Shown here piece after piece: positions 51,220-58,809 of a stretch of DNA of 64,000 nucleotides; positions within the stretch are counted from its first letter, which is position 1; the number at the start of each line of letters is the position of its first letter. Under the pieces are notes generated by a model. It was not told the origin of the DNA and did no database searches. It saw only the letters and a program-made list of their open reading frames with translations. Source of the DNA: KBS50 sp042666615 (GTDB taxonomy: Bacteria; Actinomycetota; Actinomycetes; Mycobacteriales; Micromonosporaceae). The DNA lies in NCBI RefSeq assembly GCF_042666615.1, contig NZ_JBHTDD010000027.1:1-64000 (forward strand), written 5' to 3'. The translations under genes were made by a program, and so were the position numbers.

Positions 51220-51232
51220 TTCGATCGACCAG

Positions 51233-51264
51233 AAGGGGCGGCCCGCTGACACGGGCCGCCCCTT
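51233..51264 (+). terminator. msiK terminator
   Basis: AAGGGGCGGCCCG and CGGGCCGCCCCTT form a perfect 13-bp stem with a 6-base loop, 13 bases after the msiK stop, followed by CCT. It also faces the convergent nucleotidyltransferase gene. Confidence 0.88.
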
Positions 51265-51281
51265 CCTCGTGCCGCACCAAG

Positions 51282-52117
51282 CTATCGGTCGACATGCCCG
51301 AGCGAGCTTAGTAAATCCTCCGCCAGAGCGGAGGCGGCGGCAGAGACGACGGCCGGATCGCCGATTCCTTCCTCAGCCCTTCCCGCCATTACTGATCCTG
51401 GCGCAACGTGGCTCGCCGCGAAGAGCTCTTTGAGGAACACCAGGGCTTGATTGGTAACAGTTCCCGCCAGTTCGTCATCCAGCAGGGCCACCAAACTGGC
51501 CGCGAGCTTAGCTGTCGGCACGGCTACCAGCAGACGGAAGACGTCATGCGCATCCTTATCGACAAGGCGGAGAGGCGTGCCCTGTCGCTCCCCTAGCTTA
51601 TGTAGCTTGGCGACCAGCAATGCGGCGGGACCAGCCACATTAGCTGTGTATATCCTACTGTCCCCAGGGGCAAGCGTGTGCACCCTGACAGGCGCGTTGT
51701 CTACCACTGCGGCTTCCAATCCAACCGCTCTCCTCGCGACGCTCCTAGAGTGCGGCGGAATCTTGGCAGCGCGCCGACCGGAACCGCCAGCAAGCGCTTC
51801 CGGAACCATCAAATCGACGGGTATCCCTTTAGGATTCAGCCAGGCACCGGGTTGCTGCGTTCGTACGTCGAGATGGAATCCCGCCGACCGCATGGCCTCC
51901 TCTAACAACGGCACCTGCCCAAGGGACCGCGTTCCAATGCAAGATCACAATCCTTGGTCGCTTCCGCCAGCGCAACGGGTGCCGCTCCGGTGTGCATATA
52001 GATTGCCTGTGCTCCCACCACGATGACAGCATCGGCATGTTCCTTGAGTGCATCCAGGGCGTCCAGCAGCGCGCTACGCGCGGCTACCAGCAGGTTGCCG
52101 TCGCCATGACGACTCAT
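51282..52117 (-). pseudogene. frameshifted nucleotidyltransferase (AbiEii-like)
   Basis: Two reading frames that together make a nucleotidyltransferase-like protein of about 278 residues. The first part, from ATG 52117 (GGAG five bases upstream), holds VVGAQAIYMHTG and the acidic pair TKDCDLAL (D-x-D), as in minimal nucleotidyltransferases, then runs to a stop at 51902 in its own frame. The second continues from about 51914 as VPLLEEAMRSAGFHLDV through VNAPVRVHTL-like and LLVAKLHKLGERQ to 51282. Restoring one base at about 51915-51917 (GGCAGGTG to GGCCAGGTG) joins them. The gene overlaps the AbiEi-like gene by 44 bases, as in type IV toxin-antitoxin pairs. Either the toxin is broken or this is a sequencing error. 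Base composition is clearly lower in G+C than its neighbours. Confidence 0.65.
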
Positions 52118-53204
52118 GCCTCTCCATCCAATCAAGGACTTCCTGGCCCTCGGCAGCGCTCCGCCCAGGGCCAGTCAGCAGATCGACAACGGCCTGGCTA
52201 GGAGCCACGAATGTCAGGCCGTCGTCCTGCTCCACGCGATCGAACACCACATCGTACTTACCATGAGCTATCAACACATTCGCACCGCTATCGACAGGAC
52301 GTAGGCTTAGTTTTTCAATTGTCTGACTCACGTCATCGACGTATGCCATCGCCAACCGAACGGGGGCGTAGGGGGCCAGCCGGTGAGCCGCCAGCGAACC
52401 TGTCAATGCGTAGCGAAGCCCTTGAGCATCGCGCAGACTTTCCTCTAGCGCAGGCAGACCCCGCGGAATCAAACATCTGGTCACACTGTTGCTGCTCTGG
52501 AAGCCGTAGTCTTCACTCCACCGCTCCAGTAAACGACGCCACTCGACCTCAACTACCCGACCGCCCTGTCCACGCCTTAGAAGGGCCTCGCGCTCAAGGA
52601 ATTCAACAACTCGGTACGTCGCGCCGGTCGAGGCTCCAGACAGGCGTATCAATTCAGGGACCGTCATTGGCTCGACGAAGTCGATCAGGGCACGAACGAC
52701 ACGAGACGCCGGGGGGCCTTGGAGCGTCCCGCGCGGCCTGCCGGGTCCACGCCAAGGGTCCCGATCAGCACCCCTGTCGCGCATATACATTGCTGGCTGC
52801 TCAAGCCTCAAGTGCATGTTGCCGGTGGCGTCAACGTAGGACACCCCCCGTTCTTCCAGCCACGAGCGCACGGAAGAGCCGAGGTATCGCGCGGCGAGCA
52901 GAGGCATCGGACGGGCGACGCGAGGAAGGCGGTGGGACCGTATCCGGTCAAGTGCGGCGGCAAGGTCGCTCGTGACAAAGGAGCGCTTCGCCTCGATGAG
53001 GAAGACCGCAGTGGTTCCGTCAGGAGCGGTCAACTCAGCAACACCGTCGATCCGGCGCTCTGCCTCTTGATCACTGGAAAGGCGGATCGACCAGCCAGGC
53101 GGCAGGCGTTCCTGCACGAGCGTCATTGCACGCCGGAGGATGTCGACCTCTCGCTCTGGCGCTTCAGCGGGGGCCGTGCGTGAGGGTTGCACGCTCGCTC
53201 CCAT
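52074..53204 (-). CDS. AbiEi_2-like regulator/antitoxin with nuclease-like N-terminus
   Basis: A 376-residue protein. Residues 20-135 look like a restriction-endonuclease-type fold with Asp53 and the ExK element Glu71-Ala-Lys73, ending in GVSYVDATGNMHL, as in AbiEi_2 antitoxin-type regulators of type IV systems. Residues 165-235 form a winged helix (PMTVPELIRLSGASTGATYRVVEFLER). Residues 255-360 form a further domain (LRYALTGSLAAHRLAPYAPVRLAMAYVDD, then FVAPSQAVVDLLTGPGR). The pairing with a nucleotidyltransferase gene and the overlap support a toxin-antitoxin or phage-defence role. The ATG at 53204 (GTG at 53207 also possible) lacks a clear ribosome binding site. G+C is lower than in the flanking core genes, which suggests transfer. 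Confidence 0.7.
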   Translation of the reverse strand: MGASVQPSRTAPAEAPEREVDILRRAMTLVQERLPPGWSIRLSSDQEAERRIDGVAELTAPDGTTAVFLIEAKRSFVTSDLAAALDRIRSHRLPRVARPMPLLAARYLGSSVRSWLEERGVSYVDATGNMHLRLEQPAMYMRDRGADRDPWRGPGRPRGTLQGPPASRVVRALIDFVEPMTVPELIRLSGASTGATYRVVEFLEREALLRRGQGGRVVEVEWRRLLERWSEDYGFQSSNSVTRCLIPRGLPALEESLRDAQGLRYALTGSLAAHRLAPYAPVRLAMAYVDDVSQTIEKLSLRPVDSGANVLIAHGKYDVVFDRVEQDDGLTFVAPSQAVVDLLTGPGRSAAEGQEVLDWMERHESSWRRQPAGSRA

Positions 53205-53361
53205 CACCTAGTTCTGGTAATTCGCCCGTTCCGCTCGGAACGGAAACAGCCTATATCCAGAATGGTGCTGGGTCGACGATTCCTCTGAACTTGGCACGTC
53301 GCTGGGCTGGACGGCCAATCCGGCCGCCCAGAAGGTGGACATACGACTCGTACGGCACTCT

Positions 53362-54477
53362 CTAGTGGTCCGTGCGGCGCCGGGCGACCTCGGCCAGTGC
53401 CACGGCGGCCGCCACGCTGGCGTTGAGCGACTCCACGTCCGACACCATCGGGATGCTGACCTGGAGGTCACACGTCTCGCCGACCAGCCGGGACAGGCCA
53501 CGACCCTCGGAGCCGACGACCACCACCAGCGGGCCGACGGCGACCTCCAGGTCGTACAGGCTGGTCCCACCGTCGGCATCCAGGCCGACGACCAGGAACC
53601 CGGCCTTCTGGCACGCCTTGAGCGACCGGGTCAGGTTCGTCACCTGGCTCACCGGCACCCGCGCCGCGGCGCCAGCGCTGGTCCGCCAGGCGGTCGCGGT
53701 GATTCCCGACGCCCGCCGCTCGGGTACCAACACACCGTGTGCACCGAACGCCGCGGCCGACCGGATCACCGCACCCAGGTTGCGCGGATCGGTGACGCCG
53801 TCCAGCGCCACCAGCAGCGGCGCGGTCTGCTCCAGCGCCGCCGCCACCAGGTCGTCGAACGGCTCGTACGCGAACGGCGGCACCTGGAGCCCGACGCCCT
53901 GGTGCAGCACACCACCGGTCATCCGGTCCAGCTCGGCCCGGCTGATCTCGAGTAGGGCGATCCCCCGGTCGGAGGCGGTCCGCACGATCTCGTTGACCCG
54001 GTCGTCGATGTCGATGCCCTGGGCGACGTACAACGCGGTGGCCGGCACCTGGGTGCGCAGCGACTCCAGGACGGGGTTACGGCCGACGATCAGCTCGGGA
54101 GCCTCCCGGGCGGGGTTGGACCGGCGACCGGGAGCGACCCGCGGCCCGGACCGGGCCGGCGCTCCGCCGCGACCGGCACGCGCGGGCGGCACGCCGCGAC
54201 CGCCACCCTTGCCCCAGGTGGTGTCCTTCGTGCCTGGCTTGCCGATTTTGGGGGTGCGGCCCTCCTCGGCCGCCGCACGGCGCTCCTTCTCCTGCTTCCA
54301 GGCCGTGCGCTGCGGCAGCTTCTCGGTGCCGGAGTAACCCTTGTGCCACGGCCGCTCGTCCGCGGGCAGGGTGCGCCCCCGGCCGGCGAGGGCGTCCCGG
54401 TGCTTACCCCCGGAGCCTTTCGAGGCGCCCCGCTTGGAGGTCACCCGCCGGCTGCGGTTCTGCGAGTTGCCGGGCAT
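53362..54477 (-). CDS. rlmB: 23S rRNA (guanosine-2'-O)-methyltransferase, TrmH/SpoU family
   Basis: A 371-residue SPOUT methyltransferase that methylates a ribose in 23S rRNA (G2251 in E. coli numbering). The catalytic part, from about residue 125, starts at IVGRNPVLESLR and has the three SPOUT motifs: DPRNLGAVIRSAAAFGAHGVL, VVGSEGRGLSRLV and SIPMVSDVESLNASVAAAVAL. The first 110 residues are a basic, Gly/Arg-rich extension, common in actinomycetes and probably RNA-binding. Its ATG overlaps the cysS stop by one base (TGATG). Confidence 0.92.
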   Translation of the reverse strand: MPGNSQNRSRRVTSKRGASKGSGGKHRDALAGRGRTLPADERPWHKGYSGTEKLPQRTAWKQEKERRAAAEEGRTPKIGKPGTKDTTWGKGGGRGVPPARAGRGGAPARSGPRVAPGRRSNPAREAPELIVGRNPVLESLRTQVPATALYVAQGIDIDDRVNEIVRTASDRGIALLEISRAELDRMTGGVLHQGVGLQVPPFAYEPFDDLVAAALEQTAPLLVALDGVTDPRNLGAVIRSAAAFGAHGVLVPERRASGITATAWRTSAGAAARVPVSQVTNLTRSLKACQKAGFLVVGLDADGGTSLYDLEVAVGPLVVVVGSEGRGLSRLVGETCDLQVSIPMVSDVESLNASVAAAVALAEVARRRTDH

Positions 54478-55892
54478 CAGTTACCTTCTCCGATCGTCCA
54501 TCGCGGCCCGTGCGGAGTGTCCTCCACCACGATGCCGGCCTGGTTGAGCTGGTCGCGCACGGCGTCCGCCGCGGCCCAGTCCTTACGCGCGCGAGCCTGC
54601 GTCCGTTGTTCGAGGGCCAGCGCCACCAGGGCGTCGGCCACTCCTCGCAGGTCGCTGGCCTGGTCCTCGCCGACCCACACGGGGTCGAGCGGGTCGACGC
54701 CGAGGATGCCCAGCATCGCCCGCACGGCGGTGAGCGCCGAACGCAGGGCCGCGTCGTCACCCTCGCCGAGCGCCGTGTTGCCGTCCCGGAGCACGTCGTG
54801 CAGCACGGCCAGCGCCGCCGAGGTGTTCAGGTCGTCGTCCATCGCGTCGACGAAGCCCTTGGGCAGGTCGCCGAGGCCCCCGGGGCCGATCCGTTCGGCG
54901 GCCCGACGCACGAAGCCCTCGATCCGCCGGTACGCGACGGCCGACTCGCGCAGCGACTCCTCGGTGTAGTCGATCAGGGAGCGGTAGTGCGCCGCGACGA
55001 TGTAATAGCGGAACTCGACCGGCCGCACCCCCAGCTCAGCCACGTACTCCAGACCGAGCGCGTTCCCCACCGACTTGCCCATCTTGACCCCGGCGAGGCT
55101 GAGCAGCCCGTGATGCACCCAGTAGCGGGCGAAGCCGAGCCCGGCCGCCCGCGACTGGGCGATCTCGTTCTCGTGGTGCGGGAAGATCAGGTCCAGCCCG
55201 CCACCGTGGATGTCGAACTCGTCACCCAAGTAGCGCCGGCACATCGCCGAGCACTCGATGTGCCAGCCGGGCCGGCCGCGGCCCCACGGCGACGGCCAGT
55301 ACGCGTCGGCCGGCTCGTCCGGCTTGACGCCCTTCCACAGCGCGAAGTCGCGGGGATCGCGCTTGGCCCGGTCGGGTGCGTCATCCGCCGACTGCATGGC
55401 GTCGGGGGACTGCCCGGACAGCGCGCCGTACGCCGGGTCGGAGGCCACGTCGAAGTAGACGTCACCGGAGCCGTCCGCCGCCGGGTAGGCGTGACCGCGG
55501 TCGATCAGCTCCCGGATCAGCTCGTGCATCTCCGGGATGTGGCCGGTGGCTCGCGGCTCGTAGGTCGGGGGCAGCACGTTGAGTGCCCGGTAGTCGGCGG
55601 CCAGCCGCACCTCGTTCGCGTACGCGATCGCCCAGAACGGCTCCCCCCGCTCGATCGACTTCACCAGGATCTTGTCGTCGATGTCGGTGAGGTTCCGAAC
55701 GAACCGGACGGCGTAGCCCGACCGCGTCAGCCAGCGGCGCAGCACGTCGTAGTTGACGCCCGAACGCAGGTGGCCGATGTGCGGTGGTCCTTGCAGCGTG
55801 AGCCCACACAGGTAGACCCCCACCTTGCCGGCTTCCCGCGGGACGAAGTCCCGCACCGATCTGGTGGCGGTGTCGTACAGACGAAGGCTCAC
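54477..55892 (-). CDS. cysS: cysteine--tRNA ligase
   Basis: A 471-residue class I aminoacyl-tRNA synthetase. YLCGLTLQGPPHIGHLRSG at residues 27-45 supplies a zinc cysteine and the HIGH motif. GWHIECSAMCRRYLG and FPHHENEIAQS give the other zinc ligands. The second signature is KMGKS in GVKMGKSVGNA, where KMSKS is usual. The DALR-type C-terminal domain ends with the zinc-independent tail. The GTG at 55892 fits the family length; its ribosome binding site is weak. Coupled to rlmB. MshC (mycothiol ligase) is related but about 60 residues shorter. Confidence 0.92.
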   Translation of the reverse strand: MSLRLYDTATRSVRDFVPREAGKVGVYLCGLTLQGPPHIGHLRSGVNYDVLRRWLTRSGYAVRFVRNLTDIDDKILVKSIERGEPFWAIAYANEVRLAADYRALNVLPPTYEPRATGHIPEMHELIRELIDRGHAYPAADGSGDVYFDVASDPAYGALSGQSPDAMQSADDAPDRAKRDPRDFALWKGVKPDEPADAYWPSPWGRGRPGWHIECSAMCRRYLGDEFDIHGGGLDLIFPHHENEIAQSRAAGLGFARYWVHHGLLSLAGVKMGKSVGNALGLEYVAELGVRPVEFRYYIVAAHYRSLIDYTEESLRESAVAYRRIEGFVRRAAERIGPGGLGDLPKGFVDAMDDDLNTSAALAVLHDVLRDGNTALGEGDDAALRSALTAVRAMLGILGVDPLDPVWVGEDQASDLRGVADALVALALEQRTQARARKDWAAADAVRDQLNQAGIVVEDTPHGPRWTIGEGN

Positions 55893-55983
55893 CTTCCCAG
55901 GGTAGCCGCCGGCCCGGCCCCGGCATCGACCGGAGCCGTGGCCGCCGGTCCGGTTCCGGTCTCGACCGGAGCCGTACGCTGCG

Positions 55984-56646
55984 GTGGTGGAGACGACCGA
56001 CCACCAGGCGCGGCGAACGGGTGAGTCCGCGCAGACGCTGGACCGCGGTCTGCGGCTGCTGCACCTGGTCGCGGACGCGCCCAACGGCCTCACGGTCACC
56101 GAGGCGGCGACCCGGCTCGCGGTCGGTCGGGCGGTCGTCTACCGGCTGGTCGGGGCGCTCACCGAATACGGCATGGTGCGCCGGGACACCGGCGGCCGGC
56201 TCCGCCTGGGAGCGGGGGTGCTGCACCTGGCCCGGCGGGCGCAGCCGCTGCTCGCCGAGGGTGCGCTGCCGGCGCTGCGCAAGCTGGCCGAGCAGGCCGG
56301 GGCGACCGCCCACCTGACCGTCGTCGAGGGCGGGGAGGGGGTGGCCCTCGCCGTCGTCGAGCCGACCTGGACCGCGTTCCATGTGGCGTACCGAACCGGG
56401 TCCCGACACCCGCTCGACCGGGGAGCCGCCGGCCAGGCCATCCTCGCCGGCCGGGCGGGTCAGTCGCGGCCGGTCGCCACCAGTGGCGAGTTGCAGCCCG
56501 GGGCGTACGGGGTGGCGGCGCCGGTCCTCGGCGTGCCTGGCCTGGAAGCCAGCGTGGGGGTGGTGGCGCTGGCTCCGCTGGACGTCGGGACGGTCGGCGA
56601 GCAGGTCCGCACGGCGGCCGAGTCGGTGGCCCGCGCGCTGAGCTGA
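55984..56646 (+). CDS. IclR family transcriptional regulator
   Basis: A 220-residue regulator. Residues 15-75 hold the IclR helix-turn-helix: AQTLDRGLRLLHLVADAPNGLTVTEAATRLAVGRAVVYRLVGALTEYGMV. The remainder is the GAF-like effector domain, starting at LPALRKLAEQAGATAHLTVVEGGEGVALAVVEP and containing PLDRGAAGQAILAG and SVGVVALAPL. It lies between cysS (divergent) and fumC (convergent). The target is unknown. GTG at 55984 or 55987. Confidence 0.87.
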   Translation: MVETTDHQARRTGESAQTLDRGLRLLHLVADAPNGLTVTEAATRLAVGRAVVYRLVGALTEYGMVRRDTGGRLRLGAGVLHLARRAQPLLAEGALPALRKLAEQAGATAHLTVVEGGEGVALAVVEPTWTAFHVAYRTGSRHPLDRGAAGQAILAGRAGQSRPVATSGELQPGAYGVAAPVLGVPGLEASVGVVALAPLDVGTVGEQVRTAAESVARALS

Positions 56647-56673
56647 CCGGCGCGAATCAGGTCAGAGGCATCC

Positions 56674-58074
56674 TCAGGGGTGGGTCATCCGGAGGACGTC
56701 CAGGGCCTCGTCCAGTTGCTCCTCGGTGAGCTTGCCGGCCTCGACGTGCCCCCGGGACAGCACCACCTCGCGGATCGACCGTTCCTGGGCCAGCGCCTCC
56801 TTCGCTATCGAGGCGGCCTCGTCGTACCCCAGGTGCCGGTTCAGCGGTGTGACGATCGACGGCGAACCCTCCGCGTACGCGAGGCAGACGTCCTCGTTCG
56901 CGGCCAGGTCGGCCACGCACCGGTCGGCCAGTAGTCGGCTGACGGCGGACACCAGCCGGATCGATTCCAGCAGGTTGCGGGCCAGCACGGGGAGCATCAC
57001 GTTCAGTTCGAAGTCGCCCTGCGATCCGGCGAAGCCGACGGCGGAGTCGTTGCCCACCACCTGCGCGCAGACCTGCCGGACCGCCTCGCAGACCACGGGG
57101 TTGACCTTGCCGGGCATGATCGACGAGCCGGGCTGGAGGTCGGGGATGCGCAGCTCACGCAAGCCGGCCCGGGGACCCGAGCCCATCCAGCGGATGTCAT
57201 TGGCGATCTTGTACAGCCCCACCGCTACGGTCCGCACCTGGCCCGAGGTCTCCACAAGCGCGTCCCGGGCGCCCTGCGCCTCGAAGTGGTTCCGCGCCTC
57301 GGTCACCGGCAGGCCGGTCTGCTCGCGCAGCCGGTCGACGACCCGGGCGGCGAACCCGAGTGGGGTGTTGATCCCGGTGCCGACGGCGGTGCCACCCAGC
57401 GGCAACTCGGCCAGCCGGGGCAACGCCGAGGAGAGCCGGTCCACGCCGTACCGGACCTGCGCGGCGTACCCGGAGAACTCCTGCCCGAGGGTGACCGGCG
57501 TGGCGTCCATCAGGTGTGTTCGGCCCGCCTTGACCACGGTGGCGAACTCCTCCGCCTTCGCCTCCAGCGCACCGGCCAGGTGCTCCAGCGCCGGGACCAG
57601 GTCGTGCACGACGGCGTGCGTCGCGGCGAGGTGAATGGACGAGGGAAACACGTCGTTGCTGGACTGCGAGGCGTTGACGTCGTCGTTCGGATGCACCTCG
57701 CGGCCCAGTTCCCGGGCGGCCAGCGTGGCGATCACCTCATTGGCGTTCATGTTGGACGAGGTGCCGGAGCCGGTCTGGAAGACGTCGATCGGGAACTGGT
57801 CGTCGTAGCCGCCGTCGGCAACATGCGCCGCGGCCGTGGCGATCGCCGCGCCGACCTCCGCGTCGATCACCCTCAGATCGGCATTGACCTGGGCCGCCGC
57901 GCCCTTGATCTGGGCCAGCGCGCGGATGTGCGCCGGTTCCAACCCGCGTCCGGAAATCGGGAAGTTCTGCACCGCGCGCTGCGTCTGTGCCCGCCACAGC
58001 GCGTCGGCGGGAACCTCGACCTCGCCCATCGTGTCGCGTTCGATCCGGTATCCGGCAGCCTCTGGAGTCGTCAC
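56674..58074 (-). CDS. fumC: fumarate hydratase, class II
   Basis: A 466-residue tetrameric, iron-independent fumarase catalysing fumarate + water to L-malate in the TCA cycle. Conserved blocks are FQTGSGTSSNMNANEVIA, the region with VNASQSSNDVFPSS, the catalytic GRTHLMDATPVTLGQEFSGYA, and the superfamily signature GSSIMPGKVNP. The start codon GTG at 58074 has GGATGGGGG just before it. A class I fumarase gene lies 4 kb away on the same strand. Confidence 0.94.
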   Translation of the reverse strand: MTTPEAAGYRIERDTMGEVEVPADALWRAQTQRAVQNFPISGRGLEPAHIRALAQIKGAAAQVNADLRVIDAEVGAAIATAAAHVADGGYDDQFPIDVFQTGSGTSSNMNANEVIATLAARELGREVHPNDDVNASQSSNDVFPSSIHLAATHAVVHDLVPALEHLAGALEAKAEEFATVVKAGRTHLMDATPVTLGQEFSGYAAQVRYGVDRLSSALPRLAELPLGGTAVGTGINTPLGFAARVVDRLREQTGLPVTEARNHFEAQGARDALVETSGQVRTVAVGLYKIANDIRWMGSGPRAGLRELRIPDLQPGSSIMPGKVNPVVCEAVRQVCAQVVGNDSAVGFAGSQGDFELNVMLPVLARNLLESIRLVSAVSRLLADRCVADLAANEDVCLAYAEGSPSIVTPLNRHLGYDEAASIAKEALAQERSIREVVLSRGHVEAGKLTEEQLDEALDVLRMTHP

Positions 58075-58205
58075 GCCCCCATCCTGCCGCGCCACCGGCC
58101 GGTTCGCAGATGATCGCCGCGCGCCGGGATGTCCGGGTGGACGGCGCTCGCCCGATCCCCGTACCGTGCCCCGAGGGCCCAGAACGGCTCCGCGGAAGGC
58201 CCGGA

Positions 58206-58233
58206 TTTCGCACAACAGGACTTTCGCACAACA
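58206..58233 (+). repeat. 12-base direct repeat before lipoprotein gene
   Basis: TTTCGCACAACA occurs at 58206-58217 and 58222-58233, a 16-base period, ending 17 bases before the ATG. It could be a regulator site in the 5' leader. Confidence 0.6.
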
Positions 58234-58250
58234 CGTACGAAGGGGACCAG

Positions 58251-58757
58251 ATGCGACGCGGCCTCGTGGCGCTCACGCTGTCCGGCGTCCTGGCCGGGCT
58301 CGCGGGCTGCGGCAGTGACGGCGGCTCGACCGACGCGGGGCCCTCCTCGGCCGCGCCCACCAGCGCCTCGCCGAGCCCGGCCGCGGCCGACTACACGGCC
58401 GACACCCAGAAGGTCTGCGCCGAGTTGGACACCTCGTTGAACGCCGGTGTGAAGGCGTTCGGCACGGGGCTCGGGGAAATGATCGCCCACCGGGAGGCGG
58501 GCAAGACCGCGGAGGCGAACAAGGCGAAGCAGGCCGCCCAGAAGCGCGCGAACGACCTGGCGACCCAGGTCCGGACCAGCACCGGAGCGGCGTTGGACCC
58601 CGACTTCCAGGCCGCGGGCGCCAAGGCGGCCGACGCCATCGCGGCGAGCGCCGAAGACGAGGCGTTCTTCGCCGGGTTGAAGACGGAGAAGGACATCACC
58701 GCGTTGGAGAGCGAGGTCTCGAACTGGGTGGTCCCGGTGGCGGCCTACTGCGGCTGA
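58251..58757 (+). CDS. putative lipoprotein
   Basis: A 168-residue exported protein with a lipobox: MRRGLVALTLSGVLAGLAGC, so Cys20 should be acylated and the protein tethered to the outer face of the membrane. A Ser/Ala/Pro linker follows to about residue 48, then a helical domain (DYTADTQKVCAELDTSLNAGVKAFG) with two cysteines, near residues 54 and 167, that could pair. AAGGGG lies five bases before the ATG. The function is unknown. It is convergent with the AfsR-like gene. Confidence 0.8.
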   Translation: MRRGLVALTLSGVLAGLAGCGSDGGSTDAGPSSAAPTSASPSPAAADYTADTQKVCAELDTSLNAGVKAFGTGLGEMIAHREAGKTAEANKAKQAAQKRANDLATQVRTSTGAALDPDFQAAGAKAADAIAASAEDEAFFAGLKTEKDITALESEVSNWVVPVAAYCG

Positions 58758-58809
58758 CGGTCACGTCCACACCGGTCCCCGGCGTGTCCGCACCCTGACC
58801 CGCACTGGG

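Noticed and set aside
53208..53361. A possible RNA gene or gene remnant between rlmB and the AbiEi-like gene
   Set aside because: Only a small hairpin near 53228-53245 is visible, and no cloverleaf or coding frame fits. The stretch is best read as the promoter region of the AbiEi-like gene and the trailer of rlmB.
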